In this document: positions 42,695 through 52,114 of the stretch, one piece after another
Layout: every line of letters begins with the position of its first letter
Position numbering within the stretch: the first letter of the stretch is position 1
Assembly: GCA_022984795.1 (NCBI GenBank)
Contig: JALIHJ010000034.1
Location: 186,001 to 250,000, forward strand
Direction: 5' to 3'
DNA from: Fabrea salina
Lineage: Eukaryota; Ciliophora; Heterotrichea; Heterotrichida; Fabreidae
Length of the DNA: 64,000 nt
Notes under the pieces: model-generated
What the model was told of the DNA's origin: nothing
The model's database searches: none
Seen by the model: only the letters and a program-made list of their open reading frames with translations
Translations under genes and position numbers: made by a program

Positions 42695-44601
42695 TATAAG
42701 TTATTTTTTAAGTAATTCATACGTCCCTTTCCGTCAGGGGCGTCTTCGTCCCAATGTCCTTCGTAAATAACTCTTCCAAAGGAATCTTTCAACACTCCGT
42801 TTCCTTCTCGCTTGTCGTCCTTCCACTCTCCCTGGTAAACTTCTCCGCTTAAATACACCATAACTCCGTCTCCGTACCTAACTGAGTCCCTCCACTCGCC
42901 TTCGTAAGCTTCTCTGTTGCTAAACACCATTTTGCCCCTGCCTTCTATTTCGCCCTCTGAAAACTCTCCTAAGTAGATACTTCCATCAGGAAACCACATT
43001 TGGCCTTTGCCGTCAGGCACAAACTTAAACAAGTCTCCTTCGTACTTCCTTCTGTCTGGGTACTCAAGTGTTCCGTAGCTTTCACTCTGTCCCTTTTCAA
43101 ACTTGCCTTTGAACACCAATCCCTTTTTGGTCTTGTAAACTCCTATCCCGTGCATGCTCTCTGAAACCCAACCTCCTTCGAAGTAGTCTCCGTTTGAAAA
43201 CCACATTTTACCTGAAACGTTGTGGCGTTTGTCGTTGCTGAACCTGCCTTCGTACTTGGACCCTTCGTTCCAGTGCATAATTCCTTTCCCGTGCCTTTTG
43301 TCGTCTTTCCAGAACCCCAGGTACTCTCCTTCTTTTTCGTTGAACCACTCACACACTCCCTGAGGGTCTCTGTAAACCATTTGGCCCCAACCTTCCCTTT
43401 TGCCATTTGAGAAGTTCCCAACGTAGTACCCGTAGGCTCCGTAAATAGCTACTCCTGCTCCTTGCAACTTCCCACTCCAAAAACTTCCTTTTTTTGTGTT
43501 TGCAGAAAGGGTTTCGCAGTAGCACTTGCTGACTGAAAAGTAAACTATATCGCTAGGACCTAGTTCCATCTGGGTAATCTTTTCAAACTTAGAGTCTGGA
43601 AGGAGTTCTTTAGGAAAGCACCTGGAGTCCTTTTTAGTTAAAATGTCTCTTCTGAGAAGCATGCCTTCTCCGTCTGTTGAATCGTTTGCAAAGTGCCCCT
43701 CGAAAAAGATTGAGTTGCTGCAACTCAAAAACCCAGCACCCCTTCTTTTGTTTTGGAGGAACTCTCCTTGGTACTTGCCCCCCGTTTTGTATTCAAGTTT
43801 CCCCACTCCTTCCATTTGGAGTTGGTTGAAATTTCCCTTGTAAACTTCTCCTCCCAAAAAGCACAGGGTAACTGAAGTCTCACTAAGAAAGTCTTCTTCC
43901 CATTTACCGTGCAAGATGTCTCCGTTCTTGAAAGTAAGCTTACCTTTGCCGTGCTTCTTATCAGCCTGCCACTCGCCTTCATAAGTAGCTCCAATACCTG
44001 AGTAAAAGTACACTCCTTCTCCTTGTTTAAGGTTTCCCACCCAATCTCCAGTGTAGGTGTCTCCATTGTACAAACTAGACTTGCCTTGACCGCTTTTCTG
44101 GCCTGCATTGTACTCGCCTTCGAACTTCTCTTCAATTTCTGTTTGACAAAACTTAGGTACTACAAAGTTACTGCGCAGTAAAGGCTTAACAGAGTCTAGT
44201 GAGGCAAGCCTGGAAGTTCTGTAGTTAGGCCTTTGAACGCTGCTAGCTCTAGTAGAGGTTCTTTGGTGTCTGTGAACTCTGGCTGCTCCAGAGTTAGTTG
44301 ATTTTTTTGGAAGTTGCTGAGGTTTCTGTGTGTGGGTTTGGGAGTTAAGTGTTTGCGAGTTAGGTTTGACTTTGTAGTTTTGAATAGACTTTAGTTCTTC
44401 AAAGTGGTAGCTGAACCTGTGGGACTTTCCCAAGTTAAAAGGAATAACTCCTAGTGGCCTTACAGTAGCAGTTTTGATCAAGCTCTTCATGAAGACTTTT
44501 CCAAAGCTGATTGGGGAGTTTTGGGTTTTGTTTTTCAAGTTTTTGGGAGAAGCAGACTTTCTGCCCTGGTTCTTGGTAAAACCTGCTAGCAGGGCTTCCA
44601 T
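42694..44601 (-). CDS. MORN-repeat protein, 635 aa
   Basis: The start is the ATG at 44601 (MEALLAGFTKNQG); the longer reading would need TTG. After a basic 165-residue N-terminus there are about 17 MORN units in two blocks: GEYNAGQKSGQGKSSLYNGDTYTGDWVGNLKQGEGVYF and onward, and a second block from about residue 385 (GYYVGNFSNGKREGWGQMVY) to the end. A non-MORN segment lies between them. MORN arrays form rigid twisted sheets and link membranes and cytoskeleton; in ciliates they occur in basal-body and cortical proteins. No kinase or other enzyme domain is fused to it. Confidence 0.9.
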   Translation of the reverse strand: MEALLAGFTKNQGRKSASPKNLKNKTQNSPISFGKVFMKSLIKTATVRPLGVIPFNLGKSHRFSYHFEELKSIQNYKVKPNSQTLNSQTHTQKPQQLPKKSTNSGAARVHRHQRTSTRASSVQRPNYRTSRLASLDSVKPLLRSNFVVPKFCQTEIEEKFEGEYNAGQKSGQGKSSLYNGDTYTGDWVGNLKQGEGVYFYSGIGATYEGEWQADKKHGKGKLTFKNGDILHGKWEEDFLSETSVTLCFLGGEVYKGNFNQLQMEGVGKLEYKTGGKYQGEFLQNKRRGAGFLSCSNSIFFEGHFANDSTDGEGMLLRRDILTKKDSRCFPKELLPDSKFEKITQMELGPSDIVYFSVSKCYCETLSANTKKGSFWSGKLQGAGVAIYGAYGYYVGNFSNGKREGWGQMVYRDPQGVCEWFNEKEGEYLGFWKDDKRHGKGIMHWNEGSKYEGRFSNDKRHNVSGKMWFSNGDYFEGGWVSESMHGIGVYKTKKGLVFKGKFEKGQSESYGTLEYPDRRKYEGDLFKFVPDGKGQMWFPDGSIYLGEFSEGEIEGRGKMVFSNREAYEGEWRDSVRYGDGVMVYLSGEVYQGEWKDDKREGNGVLKDSFGRVIYEGHWDEDAPDGKGRMNYLKNNL

Positions 44602-44621
44602 GATGATTATTGAAACCAAAA

Positions 44622-45608
44622 ATGGAGGGATATTCAAAAGCACAGAGTGACGCAAGAAGAAGGTTCGAGGAAAAGTACCAAGCCAATCGTAATGTCTAAT
44701 CAGTCAATGAACTCCAAAAAACCCGAGAAGAATTTCAACGCCAAAGAACTGAAATCAGACCTCCTGAAGAGTCTGCAAACGACTTTGACAAAAAGTTCGC
44801 AGAAGAGCTCGGAAACATTCGTTCTGAACTAGAGACTCTAAGCAGTTCTGACCAAATCCAACAAAAAGCAGAAACACTCAAAGAAAAACTACTAGAAGTG
44901 TCTAAGTTCCTTAACGCAAGTGTCCACTTCTTGAACCCCTACACTATCATGCAGGCCCAAAACTCCATTTCCCAGCTTTACGAAGAAATCGAAAACAGAC
45001 ACAAAGCCTTGGCCCCCAGGAAACGGTTTGCTTTTTCTAAGAAGCAAACTCGCAAGCAACAAGCAACTACTTCGCTCACTGTTCCCGAAGACTTCCAAGT
45101 CCACTTAGAAGGCATTAAGGACTCTAAGTCCCAAACCTTTTTTAAGTCAGACCAGGAACTCAGAGACCTCAACTGCTACCAACTCAAAAACCTTGAAGAC
45201 TGCGAAGTAGTTTTAACTGGCAGACTCAAAGCTATCCACATTCTTAGCTTGCGTAACTGCAGAGTTTACTGTGGGCCTGTAGCAGGGGCTGCCCACATCA
45301 CTGACTGTTTTAACTGCGTGATCAATGTGGCTTCACACCAACTAAGAATCCACGAGTCAACTCAGTGCCAGTTTTACGTACACGCTTCCACAAACCCCAT
45401 AGTGGAAAAGGTTTCTGAAGTTGGTTTTGCGCCTTACGCCTTTGAGTACCCCGACATCAAAGACCACTTCAGGGACTGTGGTCTTGAGAGTCCTAACACT
45501 TGGAACCAAGTCCAAGACTTCAAGTGGCTCAAAAAAGAACCCTCTCCTAACTGGTATGTCATTCAAGAAACTTCTCGACTACCTTTAAAGTCATTACACT
45601 CTAATTAA
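44622..45608 (+). CDS. TBCC: Tubulin-folding cofactor C, with one 15-nt intron
   Basis: The coding sequence is 44622-44688 joined to 44704-45608, giving 323 aa. An N-terminal three-helix tubulin-binding region (ARRRFEEKYQANLNELQKTREEF at the spliced start) is followed by a linker and the C-terminal beta-helix TBCC domain (about 175-300): DLNCYQLKNLEDCEVVLTG, CRVYCGPVAGAAHITDCFNCVINVASHQLRIHEST. The Arg in QLRIHES matches the arginine finger that makes TBCC a GTPase-activating protein for beta-tubulin. Human TBCC is 346 aa. The stop TAA is followed at once by the ATG of the ankyrin gene. Confidence 0.92.
44689..44703 (+). other. 15-nt intron
   Basis: GTAATGTCTAATCAG interrupts codon C|TC near the start of TBCC. 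The unspliced frame stops at a TAA inside it. Removal restores a continuous TBCC N-terminal helix. A is at position 10. Confidence 0.9.
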
Positions 45609-47633
45609 ATGAAACCTGACTCAGTACAAATCAGGTACTCTCGTCCTAAGTTGTCCCAGTTTCCTGAAAGGGACGCTTTTGAAGCAGTTAGCAAAGGAAA
45701 GTTAAGCATGCTGCACAAACTAGTTGAAAGTTTAGACAGCGAAGAGGTTCTTTCTGCAAAGGACTCCTCAGGCAAAACGCTCATTCACTACTCTAGTTAC
45801 TTAGGTTTGCAAAACTTAACTTTTTACTTGCTGGACCACGCAGTAGACCCTTTCCAAACAGACTCTAAAAACCAAACAGCTTTTCACGCATTAGCTTTTA
45901 AAGGCCACTACTCAACTGCAAGGCTCATTTTGAATTTTGAAATGAACAAACTCAGACAGCAACTTAACGAGTCTGTAAATCACATGAAAACTAGCCTTGG
46001 AATGAGCACCATGAACCTGCAAAACACAGGCAACTTGAACTTAACTGCAAGCATTGAAGCGGACCTTAGAATTCAAGCTGAAAAGCAAAAGTTCGACCTA
46101 AAACTTTTAGAGAGCCTAGATAACTTTTTCAAATGCACCTGTGATTTGTTTAACCAAGTGCTCAACACCTATGATGAGTATCAACGCAACCCTCTTCACT
46201 ATACTTCGCTTTCTAAGTTTACTTGGAATGCCAAAACAGCACACTCGTTACTAAGTGTAGAGTTTGTTGAAGACTTGGAAGAGTTCCTTGAAATTCACTA
46301 TAAAGTCCAAGAACTAGAATGGAACCCCCAAAAAAAGTCTAATCCCAAACAGTTTGTTCATATTCTAGACACCCTTCAAAGAATCCTTCCAAGTCAACTC
46401 TTCGAGGGTTCTTTAAACAATTTCAGAAAAAACTACAGAAAAGTATTGAGAGAATCCCTTAACTCAGTTGACCAAGACGGAAACTCGCCCTTGCACATTG
46501 CTTCTTGGAGTGGAGATGTTCAAGCTGTTAAATTATTTATTCAAAACGGAGCTGACAAAAAGGCCAAGAACCTAAAAGGAGAAACCCCTTTAGAGATGGC
46601 TAGCACCAAAATAGTGATGAAGTACCTTAGTTCTTTAGAAGAAATGGCCAACCAAGGGGACGAGGAAGGCTACACTCACCTTGTAAACTCAGGCTACGAC
46701 TCTAACCTTTGCCAAAACGAATTTATGCTCAGCAGTTTGCACACTGCAGTGATTGAGGGCAAAATGCTTGAAACAGTACTTCAGAGCCAAGCTAACCCTA
46801 ACTTGATTGAGTGGAACCAATACACTCCTTTGCATTACGGAGCCATTGTTGGGAACTTAGAAGAGTGCAAAATCTTGCTGAAGCAAGGAGCTAACCCAAA
46901 CGCTTTGTCTCAGTACAAGTACACTCCTCTCCATTTAGCAGCTCAATACAACCAACCCCTAGTTTTAGAACTGCTTTACCAACAACCTTCCATTAAAGTC
47001 AACCCCAAAGACAACAAGCTAAGAACTCCTTTGATGCTTGCCGCCAAAACAGGTGCCCTAAACAGCGTGAAAAAACTCCTGCAGTTAGGATGCGACATTT
47101 ATGCCTGCGACAAAAGACACTGGACTGCATTGCACTTTGCAGGGTTTAACAGTAATGGTTAAGCAGACCACCACAGTGTAGTTTCAGCCCTTGTAAAGTT
47201 TGACTCTGATTCACAAGTACTTGCAAACATGAAAGATACTGGAGACAAAACTGCTTTGGGAATTACTTCAAGTTTGAAGTGCAAAGAAGCTTTCAAAAGT
47301 AAGAACTAATTAGCTTTGTGGCATGCAGCAGAGTTAGGAGACTTAGACATGGCAAGAGTCCTTATAAAAAGAGGAAGTGACCCTAATGAACCTACTCCCC
47401 ACAACTACACTACTCCTTTGATGTTTGCAGCTAAAGGAAATCACATTCTGATGTGCATGCTTTTAGTTAAGCACGGTGCAAGTCTGGAAGATTCTGACAA
47501 AAACGGCAAAACTGCAAAAGACTTTGCCACTTCAGAAAAAGTAGTTGAGTTTTTGAGTTCTAAAGAAGTACCTAGACAAGAACCCAAGAAGGACCCTGAA
47601 GAAGACGACTACGAAGAAGACTTTGAAGAATAA
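45609..47633 (+). CDS. Ankyrin-repeat protein with two 15-nt introns, 664 aa
   Basis: The coding sequence is 45609-47151, 47167-47298 and 47314-47633. Ankyrin units cover most of the protein: GKTLIHYSSYLGLQNLTFYLLDH, DGNSPLHIASWSGDVQAVKLFIQNGA, YTPLHYGAIVGNLEECKILLKQGANPN, KYTPLHLAAQYNQPLVLELL, LRTPLMLAAKTGALNSVKKLLQLG and, after the introns, LWHAAELGDLDMARVLIKRGSDPN. Both introns contain stops in frame, and removing them gives smooth repeats (ALHFAGFNNHHSVVSAL). A long insert (about 110-280) splits the array. The C-terminus is acidic (DDYEEDFEE). The partner is unknown. Confidence 0.88.
47152..47166 (+). other. 15-nt intron
   Basis: GTAATGGTTAAGCAG splits codon A|AC of the ankyrin gene. It has TAA in frame. 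Removal gives GFNNHHSVVSALVKFD, a normal ankyrin helix pair. Confidence 0.92.
47299..47313 (+). other. 15-nt intron
   Basis: GTAAGAACTAATTAG splits codon A|CT, 132 bp after the previous intron. It has TAA in frame. Removal gives FKTLWHAAELGDLDMARVLI. Confidence 0.92.
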
Positions 47634-47638
47634 TCACA

Positions 47639-48799
47639 TTACTTAGTTTTAGCTTCTAGTTGCTCAAAGTAGTCACTTAAGTCGTCCTCTTCGCCCTCAG
47701 AGTCCTCAAGGCGGTGCTTGTACTTTTCCATAAGTTCAACATCTAGCTTTTCTTCCTCTTCGTCTTCAGAAGCAGGTCTCCTCACTACACTGTTCCACAA
47801 CTGCTCAACTGCTTCTTCAGAAACTCTCTGACTGCTGCTGAAGAACAAGTCCATCATAAAGTCGTCAGGGAATCTAGAGTCCCCACTTGCAAAGTCTAGT
47901 TGCTCTTTGGCTAGTCTCAGATTGAAGTCGTGTGCAAAAGCTGTGTTAAACATGCACCTGAAAAGAGTAATTCTTTTATTGTCTTTGGAAATGTGCCTGC
48001 ACCTTATGAGAACGTCCCCCTCTATTTCCGTGCCCACTTCAAAGGATATTGACATGTCTGACTCGTAGTAAGAAAGCACTGGTCCTTGACTTGCAGAGGA
48101 GTATATCATGTTTGGACCTTTAAAAATCTGGAAGTAAGGCCTGACCACTGGACCTTCTTCTTCCATAACTGGAATGCCGTCTAAAATCACCCTTTCTAAG
48201 TAAAGTTTCTTGCTAACTGGTTTTTCGCCGTTTATCACTCTGCTGAAGTACTCTAAGTACCTGTTTTGTGAAGGAAAGAGAATGTCCACTGACAGTTTAA
48301 GGTTCTTGGCTACCTCGCAAAAGGCAAGGTGCGGAGAAGGGTAGTCATTTGTGTACCAAGCTAAGAAGCAAGACACTATCATCAAACTCCTAGACCTGTT
48401 GCCCTGACAGTGCGCCACAACAATATTGTCAGGGTCAGTCTCTAGCCAACCCTTCATGGAGTTGCACACTCCAAATATCGCTTCTAGGGGAGGATTCGGG
48501 TAACCTACAAAAACAAATTCTAGCACCTGCGAGTTAAACATTTCAGTGTCGTAAACGTGCTCGCCTAAGTTCCAAACCATGTACCTTCTTCCAAAGTGAG
48601 TGTTAAGGTACCCTGCAATGTGCTCTTGCAATTCAGGCGTTGGAAAAGGAGTCGCCAGTATTCTGGGAGTCACAAAACAACAGTTAGAAGGAAGTGTGTC
48701 TTGGGTTGTCAGAACTGCAACGTTGTCATTAGAGTCGGGGTCAGTAATTTGGTCATCAATGAAGTTAAACTTCTGGAGAAGCGAGATTAGCCTTGACAT
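47639..48799 (-). CDS. Tensin/PTEN-type phosphatase with C2 domain
   Basis: The protein has 386 aa. The phosphatase domain (about 25-190) carries RYMVWNLGEHVYD and the P-loop VVAHCQGNRSRS (Cys131, Arg137). A PTEN-type C2 domain follows (about 195-335; KLYLERVILDGIPVM, PYFQIFKGPNMIYSS, DVLIRCRHISKDNKRITLFRCMFNTAF). An acidic C-terminal tail ends it. The catalytic Cys and Arg are present, so activity is possible, but the residue three after Cys is Asn rather than the Gly of PTEN (HCKAGKGR). The closest pattern is the tensin/auxilin group, which binds phosphoinositides. Confidence 0.85.
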   Translation of the reverse strand: MSRLISLLQKFNFIDDQITDPDSNDNVAVLTTQDTLPSNCCFVTPRILATPFPTPELQEHIAGYLNTHFGRRYMVWNLGEHVYDTEMFNSQVLEFVFVGYPNPPLEAIFGVCNSMKGWLETDPDNIVVAHCQGNRSRSLMIVSCFLAWYTNDYPSPHLAFCEVAKNLKLSVDILFPSQNRYLEYFSRVINGEKPVSKKLYLERVILDGIPVMEEEGPVVRPYFQIFKGPNMIYSSASQGPVLSYYESDMSISFEVGTEIEGDVLIRCRHISKDNKRITLFRCMFNTAFAHDFNLRLAKEQLDFASGDSRFPDDFMMDLFFSSSQRVSEEAVEQLWNSVVRRPASEDEEEEKLDVELMEKYKHRLEDSEGEEDDLSDYFEQLEAKTK

Positions 48800-48817
48800 T
48801 ATTTATAAACTAGGCAT

Positions 48818-49312
48818 TTATAAGTCTTCTTTGGGCTGGCCTTTAGACCTTGACTCTGAACTCTCAGGCCCCCAATGCATTAGCTTATACATTTTGTAAG
48901 TGAAGCCGTAAAGAGGAGGGTCCCTTATAACTACACTCAGCCACAAGTCGTCCTTTTCGTCTTGCCCAAACCCTGACTCAGTGAGAAGGGCCACCCACAT
49001 GTCGTTCCTCCACTTTCTGAAGTATCTCATAAACTCTCCAGAACTTATCCACTCCTCCACCTCTTGCAAGCTCACTGACTCTCCTAAGTCCTTTTGCTTG
49101 TGCTTTTCGTAAAAGTCCCAAGCTATGTCTTCTACCATCTTCTTGTCCTTTTCAATTCCCTAATTTGGCTTTACAGCTTTAGGAATAGCAACCATGCAAG
49201 CATCTATGAAGTCGTCTCCGTTTATCTTGCCTTCTTTGCTTAGCTTGGAAAAGTGCACTAGGTCTATGGAGTCTTCTGCCTCCACCAAAGCAACAAGTAG
49301 AATCAAAAACAT
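48818..49312 (-). CDS. Small secreted protein with one 15-nt intron, 159 aa
   Basis: The coding sequence is 49312-49175 joined to 49159-48818. The spliced protein starts with a signal peptide (MFLILLVALVEA) that the unspliced reading would separate from the body. The mature part is acidic and helical (IDLVHFSKLSKEGKINGDDFIDACMVAIPKAGIEKDK...), then WISSGEFMRYFRKWRNDMW and VIRDPPLYGFTYKMYKL. A degenerate EF-hand is possible in the first helices, but no canonical loop is seen. There is a single Cys and no C-terminal anchor. Family not recognised. Confidence 0.78.
49160..49174 (-). other. 15-nt intron
   Basis: On the minus strand this reads GTAAAGCCAAATTAG, between codons (GCT | GGA), with A at position 10 and a TAG in frame at its end. 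Removal joins a signal-peptide exon to the acidic body. Confidence 0.82.
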
Positions 49313-49323
49313 ATTATTAAACA

Positions 49324-51567
49324 TTAAGGATCAGTACAGTTACACACATGGTCACTTCTTTGCTGGGGCAGTTCGTTCAGTCTGTTGAGCAGACTACCTA
49401 CAAAACTAGGCTTTGGCAAATAGCTTTGTTTCCGAATCAAAAACCTGTGAGGAATGTCTAATTCTTTCAAGCATCGCGGAACGTAACACACTAGTTCCGA
49501 ACCATAAGGGTACTTACCTTCCATCTCTTCAAAAACCCCAGCTACTCCTTGTCCCCACCCGTATATGCTGCCTGTCTGTGTTAAGCATATCAGACTGCTT
49601 TCTCCGCAAACCAAGTCGATAATGAACTCTTTACTGAGTCCCTCCACCAACAAAGGAAAGTCTGAAAACTTCAAACCACTGCCATTTCCAAGCTGGCCCT
49701 GCTCTCCGTTTCCCCAAGTGTAAATTTGTCCCATGTCATTGAGTGCTGCTGAGAACAAAGCCCCAGCTGCAACCTTAACTATTTTTTGGCGACTCAAAAT
49801 CTGGATTTGGTGAACTGATCCAGTCATCATATTGTTCTTCAGTTTGTTTGAAGGCAGGCCTAGTTGTCCGTCTTCAGCCCACCCAAACCCGTAAACGCAC
49901 CCTTCAGAATCCAGGACTAGCGTGTGAGCTTCTCCGCATGCCACACCCCTTACCTTTCTTCTCCACTTACTGAAATACTCCACTTTTCTCGGCCTCAGGC
50001 TTAAAAAGCCCTGGCTGTCTTTTGCTAAGTACTTAAAAGGTATTCCGATTTGATGGACGTCTCCGCGTCCCCAGGTGTAAAGCTCGCAGTCCCCTGTAAT
50101 AGCAGCTGAGTGGTAAGCTCCGCACTCTACGTAAACCACTGAGTGTTTCTTGAGAGCTGGAATCACTGTGGGCAATGTGTACGAGTAAGTGTTTCCCTGT
50201 CCTAGACAGCCTGCTGCTCCGTACCCCCAACTCATGCAGCTTCCCTCTACAGTGACCAAACAGCAGTGCTCGAACCCACAAGACACCCAAGCTACTTTTT
50301 GCTTCATAAGAGTTTCAGCTACTCTTAAAGAAAACAGCTTAGCTAGTGGAATTGACTTGCTGACTAAGTAGTTTACAAACCCTTTGCTTTTTCCTTCTAG
50401 GTTGGAAAACTCTAGCTCAGGGGTTGAACAAAACCCACTGACTGCACAAGAACTAACTAGTTCTACGTTGTTGGAGCTTTCTTCTGAGTTTTCTCGGCAA
50501 AGCACTAGTTTTCTGTACAAAGGCGAATTTACGTCTGGAAGATCTACTCCGGCAATCATTGAAAACGAAGAGATCTGGAGTGACTCTGTTTCTTTACTGG
50601 TTTTTTTGGGCACTTCTTGGATCTTGGGGTTTCCTTCTAAAACGTGTTTGCTGGCTCCTTCTCCCAAAACTAAGCGGTTAGGGAGTTGGAGAGTTCCTTC
50701 TTCAGCAGAAGAAAAACTTTCTTCGGAGGAGGACAACAGTTTCTGGCCAGCTTTCTGGGCCTGAGTAAGAGCTTCCATCGACTGGAAAAAGTTGTTTGAA
50801 GAGTCGTAAGAACGTTCAGGCAGTAGTTCTGCTATGTTGGAAGGTCCGTCTTCGTGAATGGAGATTTCAGCTTCTTCGCTGCTTGAAAGTTCAGAAAAGT
50901 CCTCTGAGATCTTTTCAACGGGGTTCCAGCCCAGTTTGGGTTTGGGCTCAAAGTCGAACTCGCTGAAGTCACTGGGACAAGAATCTGGCTGGTAAAGAAT
51001 AGAACCACTACTCATAGAGGAAATGCTGCAAACGTTGGACTTGGGAATGTTAGACTCACTGAGTTCAAGGTTGACAGAAGAGTGCTTTTCTCCTTTGGCT
51101 TCTGAAGAAAACTCAAAGGAACTGCAATGCATAGAAATGTACTGACTTCCTTCAGAAATTTCAGAATTCAAAGGCACTGGAACATCCCCGATGAGTTCTG
51201 GGTTATCCTGTTTGAAGGGACTTGTGGCAGAGTATTGCTGGAGTGTTTGAGTCAGATCCCAAGTGTTTACATGGGTGAATTCTTGAGTTGCAAGGACTGC
51301 TTTGTTTTCAGGAAGTCTGCCAGTAAAAGCCACACTGTTCAAAATAGGAAAATTGTACAAAGGGTCGCAGCCGAAAGAATTGAATCTGGAGTACTCTTTG
51401 GGAATACTTGGAAACAAGTCTACTGGATGTGGTCCTGAATAAGTAGCGCCTTTTTGCAAGATTAAGGAAGAGTGTGAACTGGTCTCTGGAGTTGTTGCAC
51501 GTTCAGATATCGCTAGCGAGTTTCTTTTAAGTGCACTTTCTTGGTGTTTTTTGGGGTTTATTTCCAT
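49324..51567 (-). CDS. RCC1-repeat protein, 747 aa
   Basis: The first 400 residues are Ser/Glu-rich and disordered (many SSEE and SSS runs). Residues of about 415-690 hold five to six RCC1 repeats: VAWVSCGFEHCCLVTVEGSCMSWGYGAAGCLGQG, VVYVECGAYHSAAITGDCELYTWGRGDVHQIG, GVACGEAHTLVLDSEGCVYGFGWAEDGQLG, VAAGALFSAALNDMGQIYTWGNGEQGQLGNG, LVCGESSLICLTQTGSIYGWGQG. This makes a seven-bladed propeller, perhaps incomplete. RCC1-like proteins act as exchange factors or scaffolds; without other domains the role is open. Confidence 0.88.
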   Translation of the reverse strand: MEINPKKHQESALKRNSLAISERATTPETSSHSSLILQKGATYSGPHPVDLFPSIPKEYSRFNSFGCDPLYNFPILNSVAFTGRLPENKAVLATQEFTHVNTWDLTQTLQQYSATSPFKQDNPELIGDVPVPLNSEISEGSQYISMHCSSFEFSSEAKGEKHSSVNLELSESNIPKSNVCSISSMSSGSILYQPDSCPSDFSEFDFEPKPKLGWNPVEKISEDFSELSSSEEAEISIHEDGPSNIAELLPERSYDSSNNFFQSMEALTQAQKAGQKLLSSSEESFSSAEEGTLQLPNRLVLGEGASKHVLEGNPKIQEVPKKTSKETESLQISSFSMIAGVDLPDVNSPLYRKLVLCRENSEESSNNVELVSSCAVSGFCSTPELEFSNLEGKSKGFVNYLVSKSIPLAKLFSLRVAETLMKQKVAWVSCGFEHCCLVTVEGSCMSWGYGAAGCLGQGNTYSYTLPTVIPALKKHSVVYVECGAYHSAAITGDCELYTWGRGDVHQIGIPFKYLAKDSQGFLSLRPRKVEYFSKWRRKVRGVACGEAHTLVLDSEGCVYGFGWAEDGQLGLPSNKLKNNMMTGSVHQIQILSRQKIVKVAAGALFSAALNDMGQIYTWGNGEQGQLGNGSGLKFSDFPLLVEGLSKEFIIDLVCGESSLICLTQTGSIYGWGQGVAGVFEEMEGKYPYGSELVCYVPRCLKELDIPHRFLIRKQSYLPKPSFVGSLLNRLNELPQQRSDHVCNCTDP

Positions 51568-51648
51568 TAAATATTAGATTCATAATGAGTAAATGAACGA
51601 TTAAGAGATCCGAGCACTTCTAGAACACCCAAACTGCAAGTATTATAA

Positions 51649-52113
51649 ATGGAAAACCTCAGACTTCAAGTTGAAAAGTACAACAAAGCCAACGTCAAGC
51701 TCAAAGAACTGCTGAAGCAGTCTGAAGAAGACTTAGAAAAAGTTACCAAAGACTCAGAACAAGAAACTGCTAAAATTAAGCAACTCTACGAGTACTTTAT
51801 TGAAACACTAAAGAGTCCAAACAACTCCAAATTATCCAGAGCAACCCAAACCAAAACTCCAGAAAACTTCGTTAGTTTGATGCAACTAGAACAGTCAATA
51901 AACTTTATTGCAAACTCCTACAACCAGTCCAGAAGCTCCAAAAAGCTGCAAACACTCACCAAAGAACTCCAAAGTGCCCAAGACAAAATCTCAAGTTTGC
52001 AAAGCGAAAAAGAACTACTGGAGACCCAAATAACAGTTATAAACGAAAAAAAGAGCCTGGTTTTGAAGGAACTAAAGCACAGAGGAGGATTTGACATTTG
52101 GAAGTTGTTATAA
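51649..52113 (+). CDS. Short coiled-coil protein, 154 aa
   Basis: Two long amphipathic helices (1-60 and 85-150) flank a short Ser/Thr/Asn hinge (KSPNNSKLSRATQTKTPENF). Heptads are clear in VEKYNKANVKLKELLKQSEEDLEKV and KLQTLTKELQSAQDKISSLQSEKELLETQ. No named family. It ends 1 bp before the convergent membrane-protein gene. Confidence 0.7.
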   Translation: MENLRLQVEKYNKANVKLKELLKQSEEDLEKVTKDSEQETAKIKQLYEYFIETLKSPNNSKLSRATQTKTPENFVSLMQLEQSINFIANSYNQSRSSKKLQTLTKELQSAQDKISSLQSEKELLETQITVINEKKSLVLKELKHRGGFDIWKLL

Positions 52114-52114
52114 G

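Noticed and set aside
43904-43918. Intron-like 15-mer in the MORN gene
   Set aside because: Its removal would destroy the G-x-W core of a MORN unit.
45609-47633. Ankyrin gene as a pseudogene with two stops
   Set aside because: Both stops lie within perfect 15-nt introns and splicing restores normal ankyrin repeats.
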